Of a DNA stretch of 64,000 nt, positions 1 to 13,221 are shown one piece after another. The notes beneath the pieces were generated by a model. It did not search any database. It was not told where the DNA came from and saw only the letters and a list, made by a program, of their open reading frames with translations. A program made the translations under genes and the position numbers. Source of the DNA: Andrena cerasifolii (Eukaryota > Arthropoda > Insecta > Hymenoptera > Andrenidae); the NCBI RefSeq assembly GCF_050908995.1, contig NW_027484984.1:1-64000 (forward strand), written 5' to 3'. Within the stretch, counting starts at the first letter, position 1, and the number at the start of each line of letters is the position of its first letter.

Positions 1-1609
1 TTTCTCGTTTTACTCGTTTTACTCGTTTTACTCGTTTTACTCGTTTTACTCGTTTTACTCGTTTTACTAGTTTTGCTCGTTTTACCCGTTTTACTCGTTT
101 TACTCGTTTTACTCGATTTACTCGTTTTACTCGTTTTACTCGTTTTACTCGTTTTACTCGTTTTACTCGTTTTGCTCGTTTTACTAGTTTTGCTCGTTTT
201 ACTCGTTTTACTCGTTTTACTCGTTTTACTCGTTTTACTAGTTTTACTCGTTTTACTCGTTTTACTCGTTTTACTCGTTTTACTAGTTTTACTCGTTTTA
301 CTCGTTTTACTCGTTTTACTCGTTTTACTCGTTTTACTCGTTTTACTCGTTTTGCTCGTTTTACTCGTTTTACTCGTTTTACTAGTTTTACTAGTTTTGC
401 TCGTTTTGCTCGTTTTACTCGTTTTACTCGTTTTACTCGTTTTACTCGTTTTACTCGTTTTACTCGTTTTACTCGTTTTACTCGTTTTACTCGTTTTACT
501 CGTTTTACTCGTTTTACTCGTTTTACTCGTTTTACTCGTTCTACTCGTTTTACTCGTTTTACTCGTTCTACTCGTTGTAATCGTTCTACTCGTTCTACTC
601 GTTCTACTCGTTCTACTCGTTCTACTCGTTCTACTCGTTCTACTCGTTCTACTCGTTTTACTCGTTTTACTCGTTTTACTCGTTTTACTCGTTTTACTCG
701 TTTTTCTCGTGTTACTCGTTTTACTCGTTTTACTCGTTTTACTCGTTTTACTCGTTTTACTCGTTTTACTCGTTTTTCTCGTTTTACTCGTTTTACTCGT
801 TTTACTCGTTTTACTCGTTTTGCTCGTTTTACTCGTTTTACTAGTTTTGCTCGTTTTGCTCGTTTTACTCGTTTTACTAGTTTTACTAGTTTTGCTCGTT
901 TTACCCGTTTTACTCGTTTTACTCGTTTTACTCGATTTACTCGTTTTACTCGTTTTACTCGTTTTACTCGTTTTACTCGTTTTACTCGTTTTACTCGTTT
1001 TGCTCGTTTTACTAGTTTTGCTCGTTTTACTCGTTTTACTCGTTTTACTCGTTTTACTCGTTTTACTCGTTTTACTCGTTTTACTCGTTTTACTCGTTTT
1101 ACTCGTTTTGCTCGTTTTACTCGTTTTACTCGTTTTACTAGTTTTACTAGTTTTACTAGTTTTGCTCGTTTTACTCGTTTTACTCGTTTTACTCGTTTTA
1201 CTCGTTTTACTCGTTTTACTCGTTTTACTCGTTTTACTCGTTTTACTCGTTTTACTCGTTTTACTCGTTTTACTCGTTTTACTCGTTTTACTCGTTTTAC
1301 TCGTTTTACTCGTTTTACTCGTTTTACTCGTTTTACTCGTTTTACTCGTTTTACTCGTTTTACTAGTTTTACTCGTTTTACTCGTTTTACTCGTTTTACT
1401 CGTTTTGCTCGTTTTGCTCGTGTTACTCGTTTTACTCGTTTTACTCGTATTACTCGTATTACTCGTTTTACTCGTTTTTCTCGTTTTACTCGTTTTACTC
1501 GTTTTACTCGTTTTACTCGTTTTACTCGTTTTACTCGTTTTACTCGTTTTACTCGTTTTACTCGTTTTACTCGTTTTACTCGTTTTACTCGTTTCACTCG
1601 TTTGACTCG
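1..1609 (+). repeat. Family A, partial copy A0
   Basis: The order of variant units from position 1 to about 1,365 is repeated 2,250 and then 2,241 bp downstream. The TTTTACTAG-TTTTGCTCG-TTTTACCCG group at 62-88 recurs near 2,312-2,338. TTTTACCCG at 899 recurs at 3,140. The three-TTTTACTAG group near 1,138 recurs near 3,379. The step from 2,250 to 2,241 is the gain or loss of one 9-bp unit. The copy ends with a TGTTACTCG and TATTACTCG group (about 1,420-1,460) and the unusual pair TTTCACTCG (1592-1600) and TTTGACTCG (1601-1609), used here as the boundary. The boundary is a convention. Confidence 0.7.
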
Positions 1610-3409
1610 TTTTACTCGTTTTACTCGTTTTACTCGTTTTACTCGTTTTACTCGTATTACTCGTTTTACTCGTTTTACTCGTTTTACTCGTTTTACTCGT
1701 TTTAGTCGTTTTACTCGTTTTACTCGTTTTACTCGTTTTACTCGTTTTACTCGTTTTACTCGTTTTACTCGTTTTACTCGTTTTACTCGTTTTACTCGTT
1801 TTACTCGTTTTACTCGTTTTACTCGTTTTACTCGTTTTACTCGTTTTACTCGTTTTACTCGTATTACTCGTATTACTCGTTTTACTCGTTTTACTCGTTC
1901 TACTCGTTCTACTCGTTTTACTCGTTCTACTCGTTTTACTCGTTTTACTCGTTCTACTCGTTCTACTCGTTTTACTCGTTCTACTCGTTTTACTCGTTTT
2001 ACTCGTTTTACTCGTTTTACTCGTTTTACTCGTTTTACTCGTTTTACTCGATTTACTCGTTTTACTCGTTTTACTCGTTTTACTCGTTTTACTCGTTTTA
2101 CTCGTTCTACTCGTTTTACTCGTTCTACTCGTTCTACTCGTTTTACTCGTTCTACTCGTTCTACTCGTTGTACTCGTTCTACTCGTTCTACTCGTTCTAC
2201 TCGTTCTACTCGTTTTACTCGTTTTACTCGTTTTACTCGTTTTACTCGTTTTTCTCGTTTTACTCGTTTTACTCGTTTTACTCGTTTTACTCGTTTTACT
2301 CGTTTTACTCGTTTTACTAGTTTTGCTCGTTTTACCCGTTTTACTCGTTTTACTCGTTTTACTCGATTTACTCGTTTTACTCGTTTTACTCGTTTTACTC
2401 GTTTTACTCGTTTTACTCGTTTTGCTCGTTTTACTAGTTTTGCTCGTTTTACTCGTTTTACTCGTTTTACTCGTTTTACTCGTTTTACTAGTTTTACTCG
2501 TTTTACTCGTTTTACTCGTTTTACTCGTTTTACTAGTTTTACTCGTTTTACTCGTTTTACTCGTTTTACTCGTTTTACTCGTTTTACTCGTTTTACTCGT
2601 TTTGCTCGTTTTACTCGTTTTACTCGTTTTACTAGTTTTACTAGTTTTGCTCGTTTTGCTCGTTTTACTCGTTTTACTCGTTTTACTCGTTTTACTCGTT
2701 TTACTCGTTTTACTCGTTTTACTCGTTTTACTCGTTTTACTCGTTTTACTCGTTTTACTCGTTTTACTCGTTCTACTCGTTCTACTCGTTTTACTCGTTT
2801 TACTCGTTCTACTCGTTGTAATCGTTCTACTCGTTCTACTCGTTCTACTCGTTCTACTCGTTCTACTCGTTCTACTCGTTCTACTCGTTCTACTCGTTCT
2901 ACTCGTTTTACTCGTTTTACTCGTTTTACTCGTTTTACTCGTTTTTCTCGTGTTACTCGTTTTACTCGTTTTACTCGTTTTACTCGTTTTACTCGTTTTA
3001 CTCGTTTTACTCGTTTTTCTCGTTTTACTCGTTTTACTCGTTTTACTCGTTTTACTCGTTTTGCTCGTTTTACTCGTTTTACTAGTTTTGCTCGTTTTGC
3101 TCGTTTTACTCGTTTTACTAGTTTTACTAGTTTTGCTCGTTTTACCCGTTTTACTCGTTTTACTCGTTTTACTCGATTTACTCGTTTTACTCGTTTTACT
3201 CGTTTTACTCGTTTTACTCGTTTTACTCGTTTTACTCGTTTTGCTCGTTTTACTAGTTTTGCTCGTTTTACTCGTTTTACTCGTTTTACTCGTTTTACTC
3301 GTTTTACTCGTTTTACTCGTTTTACTCGTTTTACTCGTTTTACTCGTTTTGCTCGTTTTACTCGTTTTACTCGTTTTACTAGTTTTACTAGTTTTACTAG
3401 TTTTGCTCG

Positions 3410-3841
3410 TTTTACTCGTTTTACTCGTTTTACTCGTTTTACTCGTTTTACTCGTTTTACTCGTTTTACTCGTTTTACTCGTTTTACTCGTTTTACTCGT
3501 TTTACTCGTTTTACTCGTTTTACTCGTTTTACTCGTTTTACTCGTTTTACTCGTTTTACTCGTTTTACTCGTTTTACTCGTTTTACTCGTTTTACTCGTT
3601 TTACTCGTTTTACTCGTTTTACTCGTTTTACTCGTTTTACTCGTTTTACTCGTTTTACTCGTTTTACTCGTTTTACTCGTTTTACTCGTTTTACTCGTTT
3701 TACTCGTTTTACTCGTTTTACTCGTTTTACTCGTTTTACTCGTTTTACTCGTTTTACTCGTTTTACTCGTTTTACTCGTTTTACTCGTTTTACTCGTTTT
3801 ACTCGTTTTACTCGTTTTACTCGTTTTACTCGTTTTACTCG
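3410..3841 (+). repeat. Longest perfect run of the consensus unit (48 copies)
   Basis: Between a TTTTGCTCG (3401-3409) and a TTTTACTAG (3842-3850), 432 bp consist of 48 identical TTTTACTCG units. This is the longest unbroken consensus run I noticed; runs of 15-36 are common elsewhere. The equivalent position in copy A2 (about 7,875-8,160) is also pure but shorter, which accounts for most of the first length difference between A1 and A2. Confidence 0.85.
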
Positions 3842-4039
3842 TTTTACTAGTTTTGCTCGTTTTAATCGTTTTACTCGATTTACTCGTTTTACTCGTTTTA
3901 CTCGTTTTACTCGTTTTACTCGTTTTACTCGTTTTACTAGTTTTACTAGTTTTACTAGTTTTACTAGTTTTACTCGTTTTACTCGTTTTACTCGTTTTAC
4001 TCGTTTTACTAGTTTTACCCGTTTTACTCGTTTTACTCG

Positions 4040-4055
4040 TTTTACTTTTTACTCG
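4040..4055 (+). repeat. Only 7-bp unit in the array (CG lost)
   Basis: Reading TTTTACT directly followed by TTTTACTCG, this 16-bp stretch lacks the CG dinucleotide of one unit and shifts the phase by two. All other 33 length variants lose one base. It lies within the roughly 295 bp of copy A1 that is missing from copy A2. Confidence 0.9.
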
Positions 4056-5980
4056 TTTTGCTCGTTTTACTCGTTTTACTCGTTTTACTCGTTTTACTAG
4101 TTTTGCTCGTTTTGCTCGTTTTACTCCTTTTACTAGTTTTACTAGTTTTGCTCGTTTTACTCGTTTTACTCGCTTTACTCGTTTTACTCGATTTACTCGT
4201 TTTACTCGTTTTACTCGTTCTACTCGTTCTACTCGTTCTACTCGTTCTACTCGTTCTACTCGTTTTACTCGTTTTACTCGTTTTACTCGTTCTACTCGTT
4301 TTACTCGTTTTACTCGTTTTACTCGTTCTACTCGTTTTACTCGTTTTACTCGTTTTACTCGTTTTACTCGTTTTACTCGTTCTACTCGTTCTACTCGTTT
4401 ACTCGTTTTACTCGTTTTACTCGTTTTACGCGTTTTACTCGTTTTACTCGTTTTACGCGTTTTACTCGTTTTACTCGTTTTACTCGTTTTACTCGTTTTA
4501 CTCGTTTTACTAGTTTTACTAGTTTTACTCGTTTTACTCGTTTTACTCGTTTTACTCGTTTTACTCGTTTTGCTCGTTTTACTCGTTTTACTCGTTTTAC
4601 TCGTTTTACGCGTTTTACTCGTTTTACTCGTTTTACTCGTTTTACTCGTTTTACTCGTTTTACTAGTTTTACTCGTTTTACTCGTTTTACTCGTTTTACT
4701 CGTTTTACTCGTTTTACTCGTTTTACTCGTTTTGCTCGTTTTACTCGTTTTACTAGTTTTACTAGTTTTGCTCGTTTTACTCGTTTTACTCGTTTTACTC
4801 GTTTTACTCGTTTTACTCGTTTTACTCGTTTTACTCGTTTTACTCGTTTTACTCGTTTTACTAGTTTTGCTCGTTTTACTCGTTTTACTCGTTTTACTCG
4901 TTCTACTCGTTCTACTCGTTCTACTCGTTTTACTCGTTTTACTCGTTTTACTCGTTTTACTCGTTTTACTCGTTCTACTCGTTTTACTCGTTTTACACGT
5001 TTTACTCGTTTTACTCGTTCTACTCGTTCTACTCGTTTTACTCGTTTTACTCGTTTTACGCGTTTTACTCGTTTTACTCGTTTTACGCGTTTTACTCGTT
5101 TTACTCGTTTTACTCGTTTTACTCGTTTTACTCGTTTTACTCGTTTTACTCGTTTTACTCGTTTTACTCGTTTTACTCGTTTTACTCGTTTTACTCGTTT
5201 TACTAGTTTTACTCGTTTTACTCGTTTTACTCGTTTTACTCGTTTTACTCGTTTTACTCGTTTTACTCGTTTTACTACTTTTACTAGTTTTACTCGTTTT
5301 ACTCGTTTTACTCGTTTTACTCGTTTTACTCGTTTTACTCGTTTTACTCGTTTTACTCGTTTTACTCGTTTTACTCGTTTTACTCGTTTTACTCGTTTTA
5401 CTCGTTTTACTCGTTTTACTCGTTTTACTCGTTTTGCTCGTTTTACTCGTTTTACTAGTTTTGCTCGTTTTGCTCGTTTTACTCGTTTTACTAGTTTTAC
5501 TAGTTTTACTCGTTTTACTCGATTTACTCGTTTTACTCGTTTTACTCGTTTTACTCGTTTTACTCGTTTTACTCGTTTTGCTCGTTTTGCTCGTTTTGCT
5601 CGTTTTGCTCGTTTTGCTCGTTTTGCTCGTTTTACTAGTTTTGCTCGTTTTGCTCGTTTTACTAGTTTTACTCGTTTTACTAGTTTTACTCGTTTTACTC
5701 GTTTTACTCGTTTTACTCGTTTTGCTCGTTTTGCTCGTGTTACTCGTTTTACTCGTTTTACTCGTATTACTCGTATTACTCGTTTTACTCGTTTTTCTCG
5801 TTTTACTCGTTTTACTCGTTTTACTCGTTTTACTCGTTTTACTCGTTTTACTCGTTTTACTCGTTTTACTCGTTTTACTCGTTTTACTCGTTTTACTCGT
5901 TTTACTCGTTTTACTCGTTTTACTCGTTTTACTCGTTTTACTCGTTTTACTCGTTTTACTCGTTTCACTCGTTTGACTCG

Positions 5981-8900
5981 TTTTACTCGTTTTACTCGTT
6001 TTACTCGTTTTACTCGTTTTACTCGTTTTACTCGTTTTGCTCGTTTTACTCGTTCTACTCGTTCTACTCGTTTTACTCGTTCTACTCGTTTTACTCGTTT
6101 TACTCGTTTTACTCGATTTACTCGTTTTACTCGTTTTACTCGTTTTACTCGTTTTACTCGTTTTACTCGTTTTACTCGTTTTACTCGTTCTACTCGTTCT
6201 ACTCGTTTTACTCGTTCTACTCGTTCTACTCGTTGTACTCGTTCTACTCGTTCTACTCGTTCTACTCGTTCTACTCGTTTTACTCGTTTTACTCGTTTTA
6301 CTCGTTTTACTCGTTTTACTCGTTTTACTCGTATTACTCGTATTACTCGTTTTACTCGTTTTACTCGTTCTACTCGTTCTACTCGTTTTACTCGTTCTAC
6401 TCGTTTTACTCGTTTTACTCGTTCTACTCGTTCTACTCGTTTTACTCGTTCTACTCGTTTTACTCGTTTTACTCGTTTTACTCGTTTTACTCGTTTTACT
6501 CGTTTTACTCGATTTACTCGTTTTACTCGTTTTACTCGTTTTACTCGTTTTACTCGTTTTACTCGTTTTACTCGTTTTACTCGTTTTACTCGTTCTACTC
6601 GTTCTACTCGTTTTACTCGTTCTACTCGTTCTACTCGTTGTACTCGTTCTACTCGTTCTACTCGTTCTACTCGTTCCACTCGTTTTACTCGTTTTACTCG
6701 TTTTACTCGTTTTACTCGTTTTTCTCGTTTTACTCGTTTTACTCGTTTTACTCGTTTTACTCGTTTTACTCGTTTTACTCGTTTTACTAGTTTTGCTCGT
6801 TTTACCCGTTTTACTCGTTTTACTCGTTTTACTCGATTTACTCGTTTTACTCGTTTTACTCGTTTTACTCGTTTTACTCGTTTTACTCGTTTTGCTCGTT
6901 TTACTAGTTTTGCTCGTTTTACTCGTTTTACTCGTTTTACTCGTTTTACTCGTTTTACTAGTTTTACTCATTTTACTCGTTTTACTCGTTTTACTCGTTT
7001 TACTAGTTTTACTCGTTTTACTCGTTTTACTCGTTTTACTCGTTTTACTCGTTTTACTCGTTTTGCTCGTTTTACTCGTTTTACTCGTTTTACTAGTTTT
7101 ACTAGTTTTGCTCGTTTTGCTCGTTTTACTCGTTTTACTCGTTTTACTCGTTTTACTCGTTTTACTCGTTTTACTCGTTTTACTCGTTTTACTCGTTTTA
7201 CTCGTTTTACTCGTTTTACTCGTTTTACTCGTTTTACTCGTTTTACTCGTTCTACTCGTTCTACTCGTTTTACTCGTTTTACTCGTTCTACTCGTTGTAC
7301 TCGTTCTACTCGTTCTACTCGTTCTACTCGTTCTACTCGTTCTACTCGTTCTACTCGTTCTACTCGTTCTACTCGTTCTACTCGTTTTACTCGTTTTACT
7401 CGTTTTACTCGTTTTACTCGTTTTTCTCGTGTTACTCGTTTTACTCGTTTTACTCGTTTTACTCGTTTTACTCGTTTTACTCGTTTTACTCGTTTTTCTC
7501 GTTTTACTCGTTTTACTCGTTTTACTCGTTTTACTCGTTTTGCTCGTTTTACTCGTTTTACTAGTTTTGCTCGTTTTGCTCGTTTTACTCGTTTTACTAG
7601 TTTTACTAGTTTTGCTCGTTTTACCCGTTTTACTCGTTTTACTCGTTTTACTCGATTTACTCGTTTTACTCGTTTTACTCGTTTTACTCGTTTTACTCGT
7701 TTTACTCGTTTTGCTCGTTTTACTAGTTTTGCTCGTTTTACTCGTTTTACTCGTTTTACTCGTTTTACTCGTTTTACTCGTTTTACTCGTTTTACTCGTT
7801 TTACTCGTTTTACTCGTTTTGCTCGTTTTACTCGTTTTACTCGTTTTACTAGTTTTACTAGTTTTACTAGTTTTGCTCGTTTTACTCGTTTTACTCGTTT
7901 TACTCGTTTTACTCGTTTTACTCGTTTTACTCGTTTTACTCGTTTTACTCGTTTTACTCGTTTTACTCGTTTTACTCGTTTTACTCGTTTTACTCGTTTT
8001 ACTCGTTTTACTCGTTTTACTCGTTTTACTCGTTTTACTCGTTTTACTCGTTTTACTCGTTTTACTCGTTTTACTCGTTTTACTCGTTTTACTCGTTTTA
8101 CTCGTTTTACTCGTTTTACTCGTTTTACTCGTTTTACTCGTTTTACTCGTTTTACTCGTTTTACTAGTTTTACTAGTTTTGCTCGTTTTAATCGTTTTAC
8201 TCGATTTACTCGTTTTACTCGTTTTACTCGTTTTACTCGTTTTACTCGTTTTACTCGTTTTACTAGTTTTACTAGTTTTACTAGTTTTACTAGTTTTACT
8301 CGTTCTACTCGTTCTACTCGTTTTACTCGTTTTACTCGTTTTACTCGTTTTACTCGTTTTACTCGTTCTACTCGTTTTACTCGTTTTACACGTTTTACTC
8401 GTTTTACTCGTTCTACTCGTTCTACTCGTTTACTCGTTTTACTCGTTTTACTCGTTTTACGCGTTTTACTCGTTTTACTCGTTTTACGCGTTTTACTCGT
8501 TTTACTCGTTTTACTCGTTTTACTCGTTTTACTCGTTTTACTAGTTTTACTAGTTTTACTCGTTTTACTCGTTTTACTCGTTTTACTCGTTTTACTCGTT
8601 TTGCTCGTTTTACTCGTTTTACTCGTTTTACTCGTTTTACGCGTTTTACTCGTTTTACTCGTTTTACTCGTTTTACTCGTTTTACTCGTTTTACTAGTTT
8701 TACTCGTTTTACTCGTTTTACTCGTTTTACTCGTTTTACTCGTTTTACTCGTTTTACTCGTTTTGCTCGTTTTACTCGTTTTACTAGTTTTACTAGTTTT
8801 GCTCGTTTTACTCGTTTTACTCGTTTTACTCGTTTTACTCGTTTTACTCGTTTTACTCGTTTTACTCGTTTTACTCGTTTTACTCGTTTTACTAGTTTTG

Positions 8901-9240
8901 CTCGTTTTACTCGTTTTACTCGTTTTACTCGTTCTACTCGTTCTACTCGTTCTACTCGTTTTACTCGTTTTACTCGTTTTACTCGTTTTACTCGTTTTAC
9001 TCGTTCTACTCGTTTTACTCGTTTTACACGTTTTACTCGTTTTACTCGTTCTACTCGTTCTACTCGTTTTACTCGTTTTACTCGTTTTACGCGTTTTACT
9101 CGTTTTACTCGTTTTACGCGTTTTACTCGTTTTACTCGTTTTACTCGTTTTACTCGTTTTACTCGTTTTACTCGTTTTACTCGTTTTACTCGTTTTACTC
9201 GTTTTACTCGTTTTACTCGTTTTACTAGTTTTACTCGTTT
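5981..9240 (+). repeat. Family A, copy A2 (shortened)
   Basis: From about 6,331 to 9,240 the variant order follows copy A1, including TATTACTCG doublets, the TTGTACTCG inside a TTCTACTCG run (7,294), the TTTTAATCG unit near 8,186, the 8-bp unit TTTACTCG (8429-8436) and paired TTTTACGCG units 27 bp apart. About 445 bp relative to A1 is missing in two steps between roughly 7,900 and 8,430. The first 350 bp do not match the start of A1. The right edge is approximate: after it the order no longer tracks A1 (A1 has a TACTACTTT junction near 5,275; here TTTTACTAG-TTTTGCTCG appears instead). Confidence 0.65.
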
Positions 9241-9822
9241 TACTCGTTTTACTCGTTTTACTCGTTTTACTCGTTTTACTCGTTTTACTAGTTTTGCTCG
9301 TTTTACTCGTTTTACTCGTTTTACTAGTTTTGCTCGTTTTACTCGTTTTACTCGTTTTACTCGTTTTACTCGTTTTACTCGTTTTACTCGTTTTACTCGT
9401 TTTACTCGTTTTACTCGTTTTACTCGTTTTACTCGTTTTACTCGTTTTACTCGTTTTACTCGTTTTACTCGTTCTACTCGTTCTACTCGTTGTACTCGTT
9501 GTACTCGTTGTACTCGTTCTACTCGTTCTACTCGTTCTACTCGTTCTACTCGTTCTACTCGTTCTACTCGTTCTACTCGTTCTACTCGTTCTACTCGTTC
9601 TACTCGTTCTACTCGTTCTACTCGTTCTACTCGTTCTACTCGTTCTACTCGTTCTACTCGTTCTACTCGTTCTACTCGTTCTACTCGTTTTACTCGTTTT
9701 ACTCGTTTTACTCGTTTTACTCGTGTTACTCGTTTTACTCGTTTTACTCGTATTACTCGTATTACTCGTTTTACTCGTTTTACTCGTTTTACTCGTTTTA
9801 CTCGTTTTACTCGTTTTACTCG
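9241..9822 (+). repeat. Bridge between families A and B with a TTCTACTCG block
   Basis: No gene is present. The stretch holds canonical units, three consecutive TTGTACTCG units (9490-9516), a block of 19 identical TTCTACTCG units (9517-9687), then TGTTACTCG (9724-9732), two canonical units, two TATTACTCG units (9751-9768) and six canonical units leading into the 8-bp unit TTTACCCG. The last 100 bp are a version of the boundary cassette seen four more times downstream, here with six instead of four canonical units before the 8-mer. Confidence 0.8.
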
Positions 9823-12737
9823 TTTACCCGTTTTGCTCGTTTTACTCGTTTTACTCGTTTTACTCGTTTTACTCGTTTTACTCGTTTTACTCGTTTTACT
9901 CGTTTTACTCGTTTTACTCGTTTTACTCGTTTTACTCGTTTTACTCGTTTTACTCGTTTTACTCGTTTTACTCGTTTTACTCGTTTTACTCGTTTTACTC
10001 GTTTTACTCGTTTTACTCGTTTTACTCGTATTACTCGTTTTACTCGTTTTACTCGTTCTACTCGTTCTACTCGTTCTACTCGTTCTACTCGTTCTACTCG
10101 TTCTACTCGTTCTACTCGTTCTACTCGTTCTACTCGTTTTACTCGTTTTACTCGTTTTACTCGTTTTACTCGTTTTACTCGTTTTACTCGTTTTACTCGT
10201 TTTACTCGATTTACTCGTTTTACTCGTTTTACTCGTTTTACTCGTTTTACTCGTTTTACTCGTTTTGCTCGTTTTGCTCGTTTTACTCGTTTTACTCGTT
10301 TTGCTCGTTTTGCTCGTTTTACTCGTTTTACTCGTTTTACTCGTTTTACTCGTTTTACTCGTTTTACTCGTTTTACTCGTTCTACTCGTTCTACTCGTTC
10401 TACTCGTTCTACTCGTTCTACTCGTTCTACTCGTTCTACTCGTTCTACTCGTTCTACTCGTTCTACTCGTTCTACTCGTTCTACTCGTTCTACTCGTTCT
10501 ACTCGTTCTACTCGTTCTACTCGTTCTACTCGTTTTACTCGTTTTACTCGTTTTACTCGTTTTACTCGTTTTACTCGTTTTACTCGTTTTACTCGTTTTG
10601 CTCGTTTTACTAGTTTTGCTCGTTTTACTCGTTTTACTCGTTTTACTCGTTTTACTAGTTTTACTCGTTTTACTCGTTTTACTAGTTTTACTAGTTTTAC
10701 TCGTTTTACTCGTTTTACTCGTTTTACTCGTTTTACTCGTTTTACTCGTTTTGCTCGTTTTGCTCGTTTTGCTCGTTTTACTCGTTTTACTAGTTTTACT
10801 CGTTTTACTCGTTTTACTCGTTTTACTCGTTTCACTCGTTTTACTCGTTTTACTCGTTTTACTCGTTTTACTCGTTTTACTCGTTTTACTCGTTTTACTA
10901 GTTTTACTAGTTTTACTAGTTTTGCTCGTTTTACTCGTTTTACTCGTTTTACTCGTTTTACTCGTTTTACTCGTTTTACTCGTTTTACTCGTTTTACTCG
11001 TTTTACTCGTTTTACTAGTTTTACTCGTTTTACTCGTTTTACTCGTTCTACTCGTTTTACTCGTTTTACTCGTTTTACTCGTTTTACTCGTTTTACTCGT
11101 ATTACTCGTTTTACTCGTTCTACTCGTTCTACACGTTCTACTCGTTTTACTCGTTTTACTCGTTTTACTCGTTTTACTCGTTTTACTCGTTCTACTCGTT
11201 CTACTCGTTCTACTCGTTCTACTCGTTCTACTCGTTTTACTCGTTTTACTCGTTTTACTCGTTTTACTCGTTTTACTCGTTTTACTCGTTTTACTCGTTT
11301 TACTCGTTCTACTCGTTTTACTCGTTTTACACGTTTTACTCGTTTTACTCGTTTTACTCGTTTTACTAGTTTTGCTCGTTTTACTCGTTTTACTCGTTTT
11401 ACTCGATTTACTCGTTTTACTCGTTTTACTCGTTTTACTCGTTTTACTCGTTTTACTCGTTTTACTCGTTTTACTCGTTTTACTCGTTTTACTCGTATTA
11501 CTCGTATTACTCGTTTTACTCGTTTTACTCGTTTTACTCGTTTTACTCGTTTTACTCGTTTTACTCGTTTTACTCGATTTACTCGATTTACTCGATTTAC
11601 TCGATTTACTCGTTTTACTCGTTTTACTCGTTTTACTCGTATTACTCGTTTTACTCGTTTTACTCGTTTTACTCGTTTTACTCGTTTTACTCGTTTTACT
11701 CGTTTTACTCGTTTTACTCGTTTTACTCGTTTTACTCGTTTTACTCGTTTTACTCGTTTTACTCGTTTTACTCGTTTTACTAGTTTTGCTCGTTTTACTA
11801 GTTTTGCTCGTTTTGCTCGTTTTGCTCGTTTTGCTCGTTTTGCTCGTTTTGCTCGTTTTACTAGTTTTGCTCGTTTTGCTCGTTTTACTCGTTTTACTCG
11901 TTTTACTCGTTTTACTCGTTTTACTCGTTTTACTCGTTTTACTCGTTTTACTCGTTTTACTCGTATTACTCGTATTACTCGTATTACTCGTATTACTCGT
12001 ATTACTCGTTTTACTCGTTTTACTCGTTTTACTCGTTTTACTCGTTCTACTCGTTTTACTCGTTCTACTCGTTCTACTCGTTTTACTCGTTCTACTCGTT
12101 TTACTCGTTTTACTCGTTTTACTCGTTTTACTCGTTTTACTCGTTTTACTCGTTTTACTCGTTTTACTCGTTTTACTCGTTTTACTCGATTTACTCGTTT
12201 TACTCGTTTTACTCGTTTTACTCGTTTTACTCGTTTTGCTCGTTTTACTCGTTTTGCTCGTTTTACTCGTTTTGCTCGTTTTACTCGTTTTGCTCGTTTT
12301 ACTCGTTTTACTCGTTTTACTCGTTTTACTCGTTTTACTCGTTTTACTCGTTTTACTCGTTTTACTCGTTTTACTCGTTTTACTCGTTTTACTCGTTTTA
12401 CTCGTTTTACTCGTTTTACTCGTTCTACTCGTTTTGCTCGTTTTACTCGTTTTACTCGTTTTACTCGTTTTACTAGTTTTACTAGTTTTACTCGTTTTAC
12501 TCGCTTTACTAGTTTTACTAGTTTTACTCGTTTTACTCGTTTTACTCGTTTTACTCGTTTTACTCGTTTTACTCGTTTTACTCGTTTTGCTCGTTTTACT
12601 CGTTTTACTAGTTTTACTAGTTTTGCTCGTTTTACTCGTTTTACTCGTTTTACTCGTTTTACTCGTTTTACTCGTTTTACTCGTTTTACTCGTTTTACTC
12701 GTTTTACTCGTTTTACTCGTTTTACTCGTTTTACTCG
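9823..12737 (+). repeat. Variant-rich mosaic segment
   Basis: The segment opens with TTTACCCG-TTTTGCTCG and carries several locally amplified variants: nine TTCTACTCG (10056-10136), seventeen TTCTACTCG (10380-10532), four ATTTACTCG (11577-11612), six TTTTGCTCG (11802-11855) and five TATTACTCG (11964-12008). A fourfold alternation of TTTTGCTCG and TTTTACTCG begins at 12234. Each is a run of one variant, as expected from local slippage or short unequal exchange. The segment does not align as a whole with a neighbouring HOR copy. It ends just before the next TTTACCCG at 12738. No gene is present. Confidence 0.7.
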
Positions 12738-12988
12738 TTTACCCGTTTTGCTCGTTTTACTCGTTTTACTCGTTTTACTCGTTTTACTCGTTTTACTCGT
12801 TTTACTCGTTTTACTCGTTTTACTCGTTTTACTCGTTTTACTCGTTTTACTCGTTTTACTCGTTTTACTCGTTTTACTCGTTTTACTCGTTTTACTCGTT
12901 TTACTCGTTTTACTCGTTTTACTCGTTTTACTCGTATTACTCGTATTACTCGTATTACTCGTTTTACTCGTTTTACTCGTTTTACTCG

Positions 12989-13005
12989 TTTTACTCTTTT
13001 AATCG
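12989..13005 (+). repeat. HOR marker TTTTACTCTTTTAATCG, first of ten
   Basis: This marker is an 8-bp unit (TTTTACTC, G lost) joined to a C-to-A variant (TTTTAATCG). Further copies start at 14014, 16910, 18628, 21237, 23692, 25572, 28279, 30481 and 32379. In nearly all copies it is followed by six canonical units, TTTTGCTCG, one canonical unit, two TTTTACTAG and another TTTTGCTCG (the 14014 copy lacks the first TTTTGCTCG). I saw no copy outside family B. Two linked rare changes shared by ten sites indicate a single origin followed by duplication. Confidence 0.92.
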
Positions 13006-13221
13006 TTTTACTCGTTTTACTCGTTTTACTCGTTTTACTCGTTTTACTCGTTTTACTCGTTTTGCTCGTTTTACTCGTTTTACTAGTTTTACTAGTTTTG
13101 CTCGTTTTATTCGTTTTACTCGTTTTACTCGTTTTACTCGTTTTACTCGTTTTACTCGTTTTACTCGTTTTACTCGTTTTACTCGTTTTACTCGTTTTAC
13201 TCGTTTTACTCGTTCTACTCG

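Larger units (their letters stand above)
1610..5980 (+). repeat. Family A, copy A1
   Basis: This segment lies between the two occurrences of the rare pair TTTCACTCG-TTTGACTCG (1592-1609 and 5963-5980), which are 4,371 bp apart. It aligns by variant order with the next copy at offsets of 4,470 (1861 to 6331; 2321 to 6791), 4,479 (2815 to 7294), 4,326 (3851 to 8177) and 4,031 bp (4398 to 8429; 4991 to 9022). The falling offset shows about 150 bp and 295 bp present here but absent from A2. The second of these holds the only 7-bp unit in the window. A homogeneous run of six TTTTGCTCG units lies at 5576-5629. Confidence 0.72.

Noticed and set aside
6233..6790. Short Phe-Tyr-Ser open frames repeated along the window
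   Set aside because: They start at TTG of TTGTACTCG units and end where TTTTACTAG provides TAG. Their recurrence simply mirrors the HOR and they are not genes.
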